From NCBI GenBank assembly GCA_015501075.1, contig JADNYJ010000568.1:1-20183 (forward strand): DNA of 20,183 nucleotides, written 5' to 3'. This document shows positions 9,784 to 18,553 of this stretch, piece by piece (positions within the stretch are counted from its first letter, which is position 1; every line of letters starts with the position of its first letter). Position numbers and translations under genes: made by a program. The DNA is from Gymnopilus junonius (lineage: Eukaryota; Basidiomycota; Agaricomycetes; Agaricales; Galerinaceae). Below the pieces are notes generated by a model. It was not told the origin of the DNA and did no database searches. It saw only the letters and a list, made by a program, of their open reading frames with translations.

Positions 9784-10167
9784 ATGGACATCAATAGCAA
9801 GAACTCGAAGGGTTCCCCGAGGAGACACTCAAGGGTAATCGGCTCCGAAATTTTTTGTATAAGACGTCAAGGAGAAAAGAACGCCCGCAGCTCGTCATAT
9901 ATCGCTCCGCGGACATCAGGAGTACGATGGAAAAGGCGAGAAGACAACCAATACAGTCGCGCTCAAAAGCAGATAACTGCCCCTATACCAAACCCTCGTT
10001 TGAAGAAACCCTTTGGGAGAAAGAAGGATCTGTTCGGCCAAGTCAAAAGCTCAATAACGAATAGTTTGCATGGCGCCAAAAGAGTAGAAGAGAAATTTCC
10101 ATGTCCAGTGTCAGTCAACGGTAAAGCCAACTACAACTTCCGCTGTGCTGAAGTCACAACAGCGTGA
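9784..10167 (+). CDS. Doubtful basic ORF upstream of RPB6
   Basis: An open frame runs from about 9706 to a TGA at 10165-10167, with its first ATG at 9784 (MDINSKNSKGSPRRHS), giving about 127 aa. The product is rich in Lys, Arg and Ser. A second open frame (9855-10064, containing RPQLVIYRSADIRSTMEKARRQ) overlaps it with equally protein-like codon use, so the true frame is unclear. A real gene with an undetected intron or frame break, or part of the RPB6 upstream region, are both possible. No family is recognised. Confidence 0.25.
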   Translation: MDINSKNSKGSPRRHSRVIGSEIFCIRRQGEKNARSSSYIAPRTSGVRWKRREDNQYSRAQKQITAPIPNPRLKKPFGRKKDLFGQVKSSITNSLHGAKRVEEKFPCPVSVNGKANYNFRCAEVTTA

Positions 10168-10275
10168 CATGGTAGTCACACAGCATCACGCCTTCCTTTA
10201 CCTTGTTCACCTTCAAGTCTAATTTCCTTTATTACTTTATTTCCCTTGCATCTCGCTGAAAAAAACTACAAACCC

Positions 10276-10948
10276 ATGTCTGATGATGGATATGATGGTG
10301 GTCGTGCCGGAGATGACTACGACTACGAAACAGGGCCAGGGTACGTTTTCTGTGTATCACCGTCTTCCACACCCAGCTGAACGTCTCTCAGATTCAATGA
10401 CGGCGCATTCGTGCGTTTCTTCTCCCTTATGGTGGCTTCATATCCTTAGCTTCTACTGCTTTATGCCAGGATGAAGCATACGATCTTCTCGCCAATGAAC
10501 AGGAAGGGGAACCGGGGCAAGAATTAGGTGAAGATGGGATGCCTCTTAACGGAGAGGTGTCGCATGGAGGCACTAATGGCGTCGACGGCGATCAAGAAAT
10601 GGCAAATGGGGAGGAACAAACTACCGTTTCAGGGATTACTGGAGAACGCCAACCTAACAAGGATCGTGTAACAACACCATACCTGACGAAATATGAGAGG
10701 GCGCGGATATTGGGGACCAGAGCATTACAAATCAGGTTCGTTATATCTTCTGAACACAGGTACGACAGTCTTACAGTGCGTTTAATAGCATGAATGCTCC
10801 TGTGCTGGTGCCTCTCGATGGTGAAACGGATGCTCTTCAGATCGCCATCAAAGAGTTATCACAACGAAAAATTCCACTCATCATTCGACGGTACTTGCCT
10901 GATGGTAGCTTCGAAGACTGGAGCGTTTCAGAGCTTATTACAGATTAG
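10276..10948 (+). CDS. RPB6: RNA polymerase I/II/III common subunit RPABC2 (Rpb6)
   Basis: Rpb6 is an essential small subunit shared by all three nuclear RNA polymerases, where it supports the clamp and assembly of the largest subunit. Four exons (10276-10340, 10392-10410, 10470-10735, 10789-10948) give 510 nt, or 169 aa, with no break. Exon 2 is only 19 nt and encodes FNDGAF plus a split codon. The N-terminus is acidic and Asp/Glu/Gly-rich ([17 protein letters not shown]) as in the family. The conserved C-terminal domain reads [21 protein letters not shown], then [20 protein letters not shown] and [19 protein letters not shown]. Intron 3 falls inside QIS|MNAP. The stop is TAG at 10946-10948. 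It is converging with the sirtuin gene 222 bases downstream. Confidence 0.96.
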
Positions 10949-11170
10949 TTCCTTTCTTTCTATTATCCCAGATCTCCCTCCGATGCACTCCCGGAATTAA
11001 AATATTATTGCAATACAATATGGCACAGATAATAAACATGGGTGTATAAATTACATCGTCAGCTTTCTAGTCGCTGGCAGAAAATGTGGCATTTGCTGAT
11101 GCTTCGTTCGACAGCACTAATGTGCAATCTGTGCCCCCTTTTGGACACGTTTCCCTTTGACTCCGAGTTG

Positions 11171-12871
11171 CTACTGTTCGTTTAGGCTTATCCGGAGCCT
11201 GGCTTTGCTCGAGGTTTTTGAATTCCTATTAACCTTTTTGAATTCCTGATCTAGCATCGAGAGGTCGAGAGCGCTGATGTCCCATTTTAGATGTCTCCTA
11301 GCACTGCTCCTTTCGTGGAAAGCTTTCGAGACCTCATTTCGCCTTCCCAAGTCCCGCATAGACAGGTCATAGAGGCTAATATCCCATCTTTGCCTTCTCA
11401 TGTCTTGCTTGAAGGTAGTCGGCTTGTTCGTCGCTTCGGTGAACAGCATCTTCCGCTCCTCTCTGGGCATAGTAGGACAACGCTTGAATGTAGATGACGC
11501 TTAGAAGGACTTGAATTGACATCATCATAATGGGACGACTTCTGCCGGCGTTTGCTAGGAGAGTGTGGAGGTTTTGGCTTCTCGCTTGCTGTGGAACCAT
11601 TTGCTGTCGATGATACCATTGAAACTGGAAGGTTTTCTCGTTCCCCTTTCCCCAGTCTTCGTCCCAGAGGGGCTAGAGACTTCACGACTTTAAAGCTAGT
11701 CCAATGATGTTTCAGCGTCACCGCCATCGAGAGTCTGTTGAATTTCCCAGTCTGCAGGCCTCATCTTCTTCCAGTCCTCTATAACCCTCTCCGCCCACTT
11801 ATCGTCTCGCCAGCGACATGATAATCTATCACGTCCGACCACTCGGACCCTGGAGGTGTCTTGTTCACGAAGATGACTTGACAGGGTTTCTTCGAACTTG
11901 AAGAGGCAGCACGGGAGGTATGGATAACTTTTCGCAAAATCCCTCACTAATTTCTTCAATCCGTGGACCTTCAGGGAGGTCCCCCATTACGACTAGCATA
12001 TCCGGTTTCCGATTTAAATCTGCGAGTGTATGGCACCGATATCCTCTCCTAGAGGGTGAGCCTCATCGTAGAGAACGATTCCGGGACGAAGATTTCCGAT
12101 TCGAATTGCTCGTGCAGATCGGGCTACGCCGAGCCTCAGCTATATGGTGACGAGAGTAGGTAAACCGTATGACTGAAGAGCCAGCATTCTTACCTCGTGA
12201 TAGACATTCGGGGCATTCGGGCGCACCACCGTTCTCGAATACTGTCAGATATTCCTCACTACAAGGGTATTCGGCTGAGCAAGCCACGCAGCGAACACGG
12301 TGAATATCGCCGTGCCAATTGTACATTCCGAACTTCTCTTGTCCGAATCTTGGTTTTTCCCTTGCCGTTTGACTTCGCCTCCTCACAAGCAGTTTCCCAG
12401 GAGTCCGACACGAGCTTCTAAGCCGTCAATGTTTGGTATATGAACGTAAGAGTTTCTTTTTGGTATCCAGAGTTTGATAAAGTGATGAGTGGACCCGGGC
12501 TCTGCCGGCGTCGATGGAGCGCTTAAGTTGCGATATGAAGGTATAGAATACGGCAGTAGAGGTGGCGTCACGAAATAGCGATGCGTCAAAGAGGTCGCGC
12601 CCTTTTAAAACGACAGCGGGGTATTTTTCCTTGACTAAGGCGTAGAGTCCGTCAGAGGATCTGAAATCCTAGATGACCGTCAACCGCCAACACATTGTGA
12701 AGTAATTTAAATTTCACTCACAGGGATTCCACCAAGAGCAAGATATACCCAGCACCAGTCACGAACGACAATTTTCTTTGCCTTGGCGATGGAAAGTGAG
12801 ATATCAGAGAGAGCCCGCCTAACGTGCGGGTCTGTGTTTCCCAGCATCGGAGGGCGAGTGTGACCAGTCAT
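11171..12871 (-). pseudogene. Sir2-family NAD-dependent deacetylase, Hst3/Hst4-like, with many frame breaks
   Basis: Sirtuins of this class remove acetyl groups from histone H3 Lys56 in yeasts; that role here is inferred. The start is ATG at 12871-12869 (MTGHTRPPMLGNTDPH). Motifs, in order: AKKIVV then a scrambled VTGAGIS, IP|DFRSSDGLYAL across a 53-nt intron (12669-12721), NIDGLEARVG, HGDIHRVRC with the Zn-binding pattern CxxC...CPEC, a 54-nt intron (12140-12193), VARSARAIRIGNLRPGIVLYDE, DLNRKPDMLVVMG|TSLKVHGLKKL, VIFVNKTPPGSEW and WAERVIEDWKKMRPADWEIQQTL. These lie in shifting frames: about 13 single-base indels are needed to join them. Splice sites and motifs are otherwise well kept. A basic C-terminal tail appears to run in further frames to a TAG at 11171-11173. 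I list it as a pseudogene because the frame is not open as given, but sequence error is at least as likely. Confidence 0.8.
11240..11400 (-). repeat. Imperfect tandem WDIS...DLSM repeat in the sirtuin tail
   Basis: On the minus strand the frame from 11470 to 11171 contains RWDISLYDLSMRDLGRR and, 34 residues later, KWDISALDLSMLDQEFK. The DNA of the two copies (about 11351-11393 and 11249-11291) is clearly related, so a roughly 102-bp unit seems to have been duplicated. Confidence 0.6.
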
Positions 12872-12975
12872 CTGGGACAAAATATGCGAGATTGCCGAAA
12901 TTCAACCAATTTTAAAGCACACAACGTTCAGGGCCAGTTGTTGCACTTTGTTTGCCTCTGTCGCGTCGCGTCGAT

Positions 12976-12988
12976 CACGTGTACGCGT
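12976..12988. promoter_or_regulatory. CACGTG and ACGCGT motifs upstream of the sirtuin
   Basis: CACGTG (12976-12981) and ACGCGT (12983-12988) sit about 105-117 bases upstream of the sirtuin start in a CGCG-rich stretch. ACGCGT is the MluI cell-cycle box bound by MBF in yeasts, and CACGTG is an E-box. Whether either is used here is unknown. Confidence 0.35.
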
Positions 12989-13051
12989 CCAAGTCGCGTG
13001 CAACAATAATTCTGAATTAGGAGCTATTATAGACTATTCATCGCCTTTGTA

Positions 13052-14251
13052 CTAGCGAACTTCGCGCTCAGAAGATGGATTCCGTTCCAAATACCTAACA
13101 CCAGCGGCTGAACAAGTTGATGGCGTAGTTGAATCAACCGATTTAAAAATCCCAAAACTGTTCCTATAACCGTCATTCAATATTTGGCCCCTATTCAAGT
13201 TCGCAGAGGTCCTCACCGTTCCATGGACGTGGTTAAAGTACCAAACCTCCGACAGGATAGTACCGTTTGACGTGCATCCAAAGTAAGGATGCTCCCGTCT
13301 GGGCCTTAACCGCGTTTTGTAGCTGCGAAAGCGTGTATGTCGTTCTATTCGAAGGCACAATCCCTGCTCTGCAACACAAATAACTCCAGTTTGGCTACTG
13401 GCAACGTTCAAAGTCCCTATGCGTACGATGCGAGCAAGTCAAAGGTTGGGAATTGATGGAAAGCCCTGACAACAGCATCGAAGAAATCAACAACGTCCTG
13501 ATTTTTTTTGTACTTTGGACCATAGCAAGCCACGTCGAAGGTAGATGTACACGTAGCATGTTTGGAAAACTTTATGGCAATCATATTAGTCGCTTCGGAG
13601 AACTGAATTCATAACGAAGCACCTCGTGAGCCCAGAAGTCTGCGTTTGAGGAGCCTTGGCTAACCCAGAATTTATTCACTTTATTGCAAAGGGTTGTCGT
13701 CGTAAGCATTCAGAATAGGATGCAATCAAATTAGTACTCACTAAAATCCAACAGATCCTGCCTTCCGAATTCTTCAATGAACGTATCGACCCCAGGACCC
13801 TTGTATGCTGGTACGACAGTGCCATCGGGTAACTGAGCAGGAGACGGACTCCGGTCGAATTGACGGGAAAGATCGCAATATTGATCGAAGGAGCTATTGA
13901 GCAGAAGGAAACTTAATCGCGGCGGTGGCCCACATACGCAACTGGTACATACCCATCGCAGTTATCAGGCCACAACCCATGTATAGTCCAACTATTTTTC
14001 GGCAGCTTCTGGCCTTCTTTCTCGAAACCCGTGAATGTATCCCAAAACTGCGTCTGCAAAACCAGTCCACCGGGAGTGGGTGAACAACAGGTGTTTTGTA
14101 TGACAGTCGTGTTTTCACAGGAAAAGACAGAGGGCTGCGACACGCATGCAAACAAATCAGGGAATGTATTCGGGATGGAAGACTTGCTGCCAAATGCCCC
14201 GGCCAGGTCAAGGAGCAAGGAGACTATGGCGACCTTTGCAGGAGATATCAT
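13052..14251 (-). CDS. Secreted ribonuclease T2 (frame broken at two places)
   Basis: RNase T2 enzymes are secreted or vacuolar endoribonucleases that cleave single-stranded RNA through 2',3'-cyclic phosphates. The start is ATG at 14251-14249, followed by a hydrophobic signal peptide (MISPAKVAIVSLLLDLAGAFG). Exons are 14251-13953, 13893-13742, 13678-13623, 13569-13427, 13368-13217 and 13163-13052. Both catalytic blocks are intact: SWTIHGLWPDNC (CAS I, His) and FWAHE|FSKHATC (CAS II, Glu/Lys/His), the latter split by an intron. Cysteines of the family are present (SCENTT, NTCCSP). The frame breaks near 13284-13292 (GAxxYFGCTSNG lacks two bases) and near 13154-13158 (one extra T in GAACAGTTTTGGG). 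With these undone the spliced length is 915 nt, or 304 aa. An upstream in-frame ATG at 14299 is rejected because it precedes the signal peptide. Confidence 0.9.
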
Positions 14252-14635
14252 TGCTAGGCTTTCGGGTCCGAGGAGGGTTGAATTCGTCTGGTGATACAAT
14301 GCAGAGCCATTTTATCATTTTATGATTGCCCGGTATCTGAGAAGCGACGACAGCAAGCTGCTTAGACTGCTTGGCCATGTGCAGTAAATTTTGTGTCCAT
14401 GCGCTCTTCTGTGGAAATGTAAATTTGACGTGGAAACAGGTGGAGGCGGTCTTAAAGAGTATATCAGAGTCAGTGGTGCAACCAGCAAACGCTTCCAACA
14501 CTTGGCGAAATTTTGTAAAATTACGAACGTGCACAAGTAACGATGATCTACGTAGTATTATACAGCATGATGGTCAGTAAAGTTGGTCGACAAACGTTGA
14601 ACCTTAGGCCTTCCAACCAGTCAGGCCCAAATCCA
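14252..14635. other. Gap between the DMC1 stop and the RNase T2 start
   Basis: It holds the RNase T2 promoter and the 3' end of DMC1, both on the minus strand. Several short open frames overlap on both strands (for example 14208-14534) but none resembles a protein family. No repeat or RNA gene is seen. Confidence 0.4.
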
Positions 14636-16672
14636 CTAAACATCTGCCCATCCTCCTTCATCAAGCTTATAAGACGCTTCACTTTCAGGACGATCAGGGC
14701 TGTCAACAAGTTTTGCGACGCGCTCTTCGGCGCGGCCTCAAATCGACAGCAGTCAGGTTTGACAAAAAGTCATCGCAAAGTGACCATTCACCTTTGCGTA
14801 GAAACATCCTAGTAGCTGATGCGTGCGACAAAATGTGCCCTCCTATGGGTTTTAAAGCGCCTCCGGCCACAAATGTCATTGTGGCACCAGGATCGGCTAT
14901 GTTGACACTCAGATGAAGCAGAAAATGCAAAGCGTAAACATAAATTCAAATCGTACATTGAACCTGATTGGTCAGAAGAATTGAAATCTGCAATCTGATG
15001 TTAGTTTATAGACATTGGACCGCAGATGAACTATCTGAAAAACATTATACTCCTCCGAGAGTTTCGTAAGCTTTGATAACATCTGTGTCCTAATGTATCT
15101 GGTCGGAATTGACGAGAGTAAAATTATATAAAATACCTGTGCAAGCTACAACAACAATTCAGTGGGTGGTCCTGTAACTGTTGACACGATGTAAAGTTGG
15201 CACCTTTTGCTGACGTTCACTCAATTCTCCCCTGCCTGAATAATCCACGCGGAAAAGCGCCATGATACTGTCGATGATCTTGGTTATGTTAGAAAGCTCC
15301 CGCGAATATCGAGTATTCCAACATACAAGCAATCGGAAATCCTTATCTTCCGCAAAGCGAAAAGAGCATTCGTTGATGAGTTCCATCTAACCATGCACGA
15401 GACATCAGTGACAGGGGCAGATAATCATGGCCATATGTACTTGATGCTCGCTGTTGAACGCTCGAGCTTGTATTTGTTATAAAGCAATCTAATGAGATAG
15501 ATTATGCCGCATACCGTAAAGAATATTTTCTAACACCATGTTCCCGTCTACGCCGAATCTATCGGCAATCGAACGAATTCGGTCAGGCCGAAAGGTCCCT
15601 ACAAAGGTAAAAAAAAATTATGGTGAGTTTGGTAAAACCACGACATAAACCAAAAATGAACCCACCTTCTGTATCAATGTATGCGACCTCGATGCAGTAT
15701 TGATGCTTTGTGACGATTTATAAATAATGCCAAATGTGCTCACTTTGCCGGAAGCTCCTCCGAGCTCTGGAGGAAGTTGCGCTACAACGCTCATGGTATG
15801 AGCAAGCTGAGTTTTTCCAGTTCGAAACTCTCCGTAAACTATGTCCGATAAATCAGCCTAAAGTACACGAAACTTATGAAGGCAACATAAACCCTCAGTG
15901 ATCGACTGGGACATGAGACCACCTGGAAGACAATCAGCAGTGCTATCCTTCACAACGATGAACAAGTTCGTACCCCCCAGAATGCCATCCACATTTTTGC
16001 TGCCCGTGCTGATAACGTTTACTCGTTTACGTTTATCTTGCACTTCAACTCCAGTCGCGAAAGACGAGCCCTGATATAATCTACCGTCATAGCCCCTGGC
16101 GGAAGGTGAAATAATGGTACGCACGAGGATCTTATGAGCAGCCTCCTGGGTATATCAAAATCAGGAATAAATAAATAAAGGACACAGAAAGTAAGTTCAC
16201 TTTGATCTTTTCAACTTTGGCTTCAGACATGCCCTGCACAACTCTTCTTGTTAAATAGACTAGAGTATATGCGCAAAATTACCTTGATTTTCAGCATCTG
16301 GCGACGTGTGGTCATGCTCACGCCGAAGATTGTATTGATAGCAGCAGACTGGGGCACGTTGAGAAGCAGTCAAGAACAGGTGGGTGGGCATACTTTTAGC
16401 TTGAGAATATCCTGAACGTTGATACCCTGTGAGGTAATACAAGGCGATAAACAATCGCTCCATATATGCACAATTTCGGATATCTTACATGTTGCTGGAG
16501 TTCGTCAACGGAGTCGAAGAACGCAACCTTCGGAAAGACGAGTCAATTGAAAACAATTTTTACAGGGGAATTGCAAAGATTTCTGTCCTTACTTCATCTT
16601 CTTCTGGAGGAGATGGACTAGGTGCTCTGGACTGCGCAACAGAAGCGACAGAAGGTGCGCGTCTTGGGGCAT
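14636..16672 (-). CDS. DMC1: Meiotic recombinase DMC1, 19 exons (one base missing after the start codon)
   Basis: DMC1 is the meiosis-specific RecA/Rad51-type strand-exchange protein. Introns at 16528-16592, 16427-16488, 16349-16393, 16234-16282, 16146-16200, 16071-16124, 15923-15973, 15839-15892, 15688-15743, 15599-15665, 15467-15514, 15387-15440, 15279-15326, 15146-15203, 15083-15136, 14988-15043, 14897-14956 and 14737-14791 leave 1046 nt. Adding one C to ATGCCCCAAGA (MPPRRAPS) gives 1047 nt, or 348 aa, the usual DMC1 size. Order: disordered N-terminus, helix-hairpin-helix ([11 protein letters not shown]...[12 protein letters not shown]), Walker [21 protein letters not shown], Walker [23 protein letters not shown] (loop 1), [16 protein letters not shown] (loop 2), ending [15 protein letters not shown] and [14 protein letters not shown] mark DMC1 rather than RAD51. 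Exons as small as 9 and 21 nt occur. Without the extra base no in-frame ATG opens exon 1. Confidence 0.96.
15137..15145 (-). other. DMC1: 9-nt microexon of DMC1 (Leu-Ala-Gln)
   Basis: CTTGCACAG is flanked by TGTAG on the acceptor side and GTATTT on the donor side. It supplies the LAQ between ERQQK and [11 protein letters not shown], exactly where all DMC1 proteins have ERQQKLAQMLSRL. Neighbouring introns are 58 and 54 nt. Confidence 0.85.
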
Positions 16673-16957
16673 GACAGTGATATACGATCAATCAGATAGT
16701 GCTCGGGATGGATGTTGGGGTTAAAGAATTGAATTGAGGTTGGCGTGAAATAGATGAATTCACGAGAGCTGACCAATACATGTAGGGCGGGTGGCATTAG
16801 ATGCTACAATACAAATACAAATCACTATCTCTGCGCGCTAAGACGAGGATAGAAAGAAAGGAGAGCTAAATAATAATTGATTCAGCCATAAGGCAACAGT
16901 TCTAGATGTCGGCCATATTTACCAAGAATTTAAGAATGATAGTTGTCTGTCACTTCC

Positions 16958-18321
16958 TCAATCCGCATCAAGAATCATACCACCCTTTCCTCTTCTGATC
17001 CTGTCCTCCAGTCCACCCACGCCGCCAAAGACGCGTTTCTGCTCCTGACTCAAGAATCCTGACATGCCCTTAGACTGGGCTCTCGCCCATTCATCAGCCT
17101 CCAGCTCAGCTTTCTCCTTCTCCAACAATGCAGCAAGCCGCTTCTGCCTCTCTTCAGACATAGAACTGGCATTGACTGTCATGGCCGCAAGGCGAGCAGC
17201 ACGATCTTCTTCGGCTTTTGTGTTTCCATTCGAAACGCGAGGCGGAGGAGGGGGAGATCGTTCTGTGCGTACACGCTTGAGGGCAGGACTCCTAGGTCGA
17301 GGGCTCGGACTGCGAGACCGTTTCCCGCGATCCGGAAGGCGATGAGGAGCATCATACCTTTTTGGCGACTCTCCGCGGTAACGATCTCTAGACTCATTCC
17401 TAGCATAATGCCTCGGGCTAGTTGACCTGCTACGACCACGGCGCGATTCTGGACCGTATCTCCCAAATCTTCTGGAGGAATGCTCATCATCAATTCGTCG
17501 AGATAAATCCGGAGAACGCGAACGGGACGAAGAAGGATAACCGGGGCTGCGATCGCGAGCGACACGATGATAATCGTCTGCTTCTGGAGAACGGTCTCGC
17601 CTCCTAGAATACGGACTCGGTGTACGGGAGTTTCTGTCTCGACGGTGTTTATGGTGCTTTAAGCGCTTCCGCTCCTCTTTCTCTTTCCTTTTCTCCTTCT
17701 TATCCCTCTTGGGTTTCACTCCAAGTTCTTTCTGCATTTTGCGAGACGCAGGGGATTCGATAGTAAAGCCTGATAGGCGGCTTGTTCCTGTTGCTTGATG
17801 GCAAGTAGAGGATCTTCCCTTATCTTGGCTGCTATATCTCTAGCAGAGTTAGCATTCTGGACTGCGATAAAATTCTTGTGCGACGCTCCGACCTGATGAT
17901 GTTTGTTAGAAAATATAAATTAGTTGGAGAACAAATAGACTTACTTTAGCGTGCTCGTCGGCAGTAAGTATTTTGTCCACCCGCTTCTTTCCAAGCAGAT
18001 AGTCCTCCAGGTCGTTTGCATTTTGGCTGTTTCCTGTCGCAGGCGTCGCATACATCCATTCCAACTTCTCTGTTCGTTTCTTCCCTGTGCTCTCCTCTTG
18101 AAGTCGTTGTAATTCCTGAAGCTGTCGCTCTTCCTCCTTCTCCTTGCGGAGCTGGTCGAGCTTTTCTTCTCTTCGAGCTATATATCCGTCAGTATCGCGT
18201 TCTTAACTTTATAAACAAGACATTAACTGACCGCTTTCTTCTCCTCCAACCACACCCGCTCCTGATTCTTCAGGAGCAGGGGGTGCCAGCTCTTCTTCAT
18301 GTTAAGATCTCCACCGCCCAT
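16958..18321 (-). CDS. CWC25: Pre-mRNA splicing factor CWC25 (one frame break)
   Basis: CWC25 joins the spliceosome after Prp2 and promotes the first transesterification step. The start is ATG at 18321-18319 ([14 protein letters not shown]), the N-terminal CIR_N-type motif of the family, followed by [11 protein letters not shown]. Exons are 18321-18228, 18177-17945 and 17892-16958, with introns of 50 nt (donor GTTAAT) and 52 nt (donor GTAAGT). Conserved blocks are [25 protein letters not shown] and NPLRLAKMQKELG, then a long Arg/Ser/Asp-rich region and the end GGMILDAD. At 17737-17740 the run of four A (minus strand) should be five: as given, LAK is followed by a shifted frame, and MQKELG continues in another. 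Adding one A gives 1263 nt, or 420 aa. The RS-rich C-terminus fits a spliceosomal protein. Confidence 0.95.
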
Positions 18322-18553
18322 GTTGATTGATTGATTGTGTCAGATAGAGAAAATGAGGGTGAGGGAAACAGGTGCAAGCCGTCGTCACACAAGACCGACA
18401 ATGACTTGGGTCAGTGGTATTTGCACTTGTTGGGCTAGGTCCTTCCAGGTCGTATCACATGACCTTCCCGCTGCTCGTCGGACAGTAACTGGCCTCTCAT
18501 TCAGAATTCGATTCGAATGTGGCTATAGAACGTGAGGAACGGAGATTCGACCC
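18322..18553. promoter_or_regulatory. Divergent promoter region
   Basis: The 232 bases separate the start codons of CWC25 (-) and the voltage-sensor-like gene (+), so both promoters must lie here or overlap the leaders. No clear TATA box is seen. A GATTGATTGATT stretch lies near 18324-18337, beside the CWC25 start. Confidence 0.5.

Noticed and set aside
11398..11727. Separate 109-aa gene on the minus strand
   Set aside because: It directly continues the sirtuin after EIQQTLDGG in a shifted frame, so it is better read as the sirtuin C-terminal tail.
13913..14299. RNase T2 starting at the ATG at 14299
   Set aside because: That start would put 16 hydrophilic residues before a good signal peptide. 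The ATG at 14251 gives a standard secretory N-terminus.
14640..15390. Independent small genes such as the ORFs at 14703-14930 and 15159-15386
   Set aside because: They are single exons of DMC1 read through into introns.
17179..17565. 128-aa minus-strand ORF and 93-aa plus-strand ORF over CWC25
   Set aside because: Both are shadows of the RS-rich coding region, whose repetitive codons keep other frames open.
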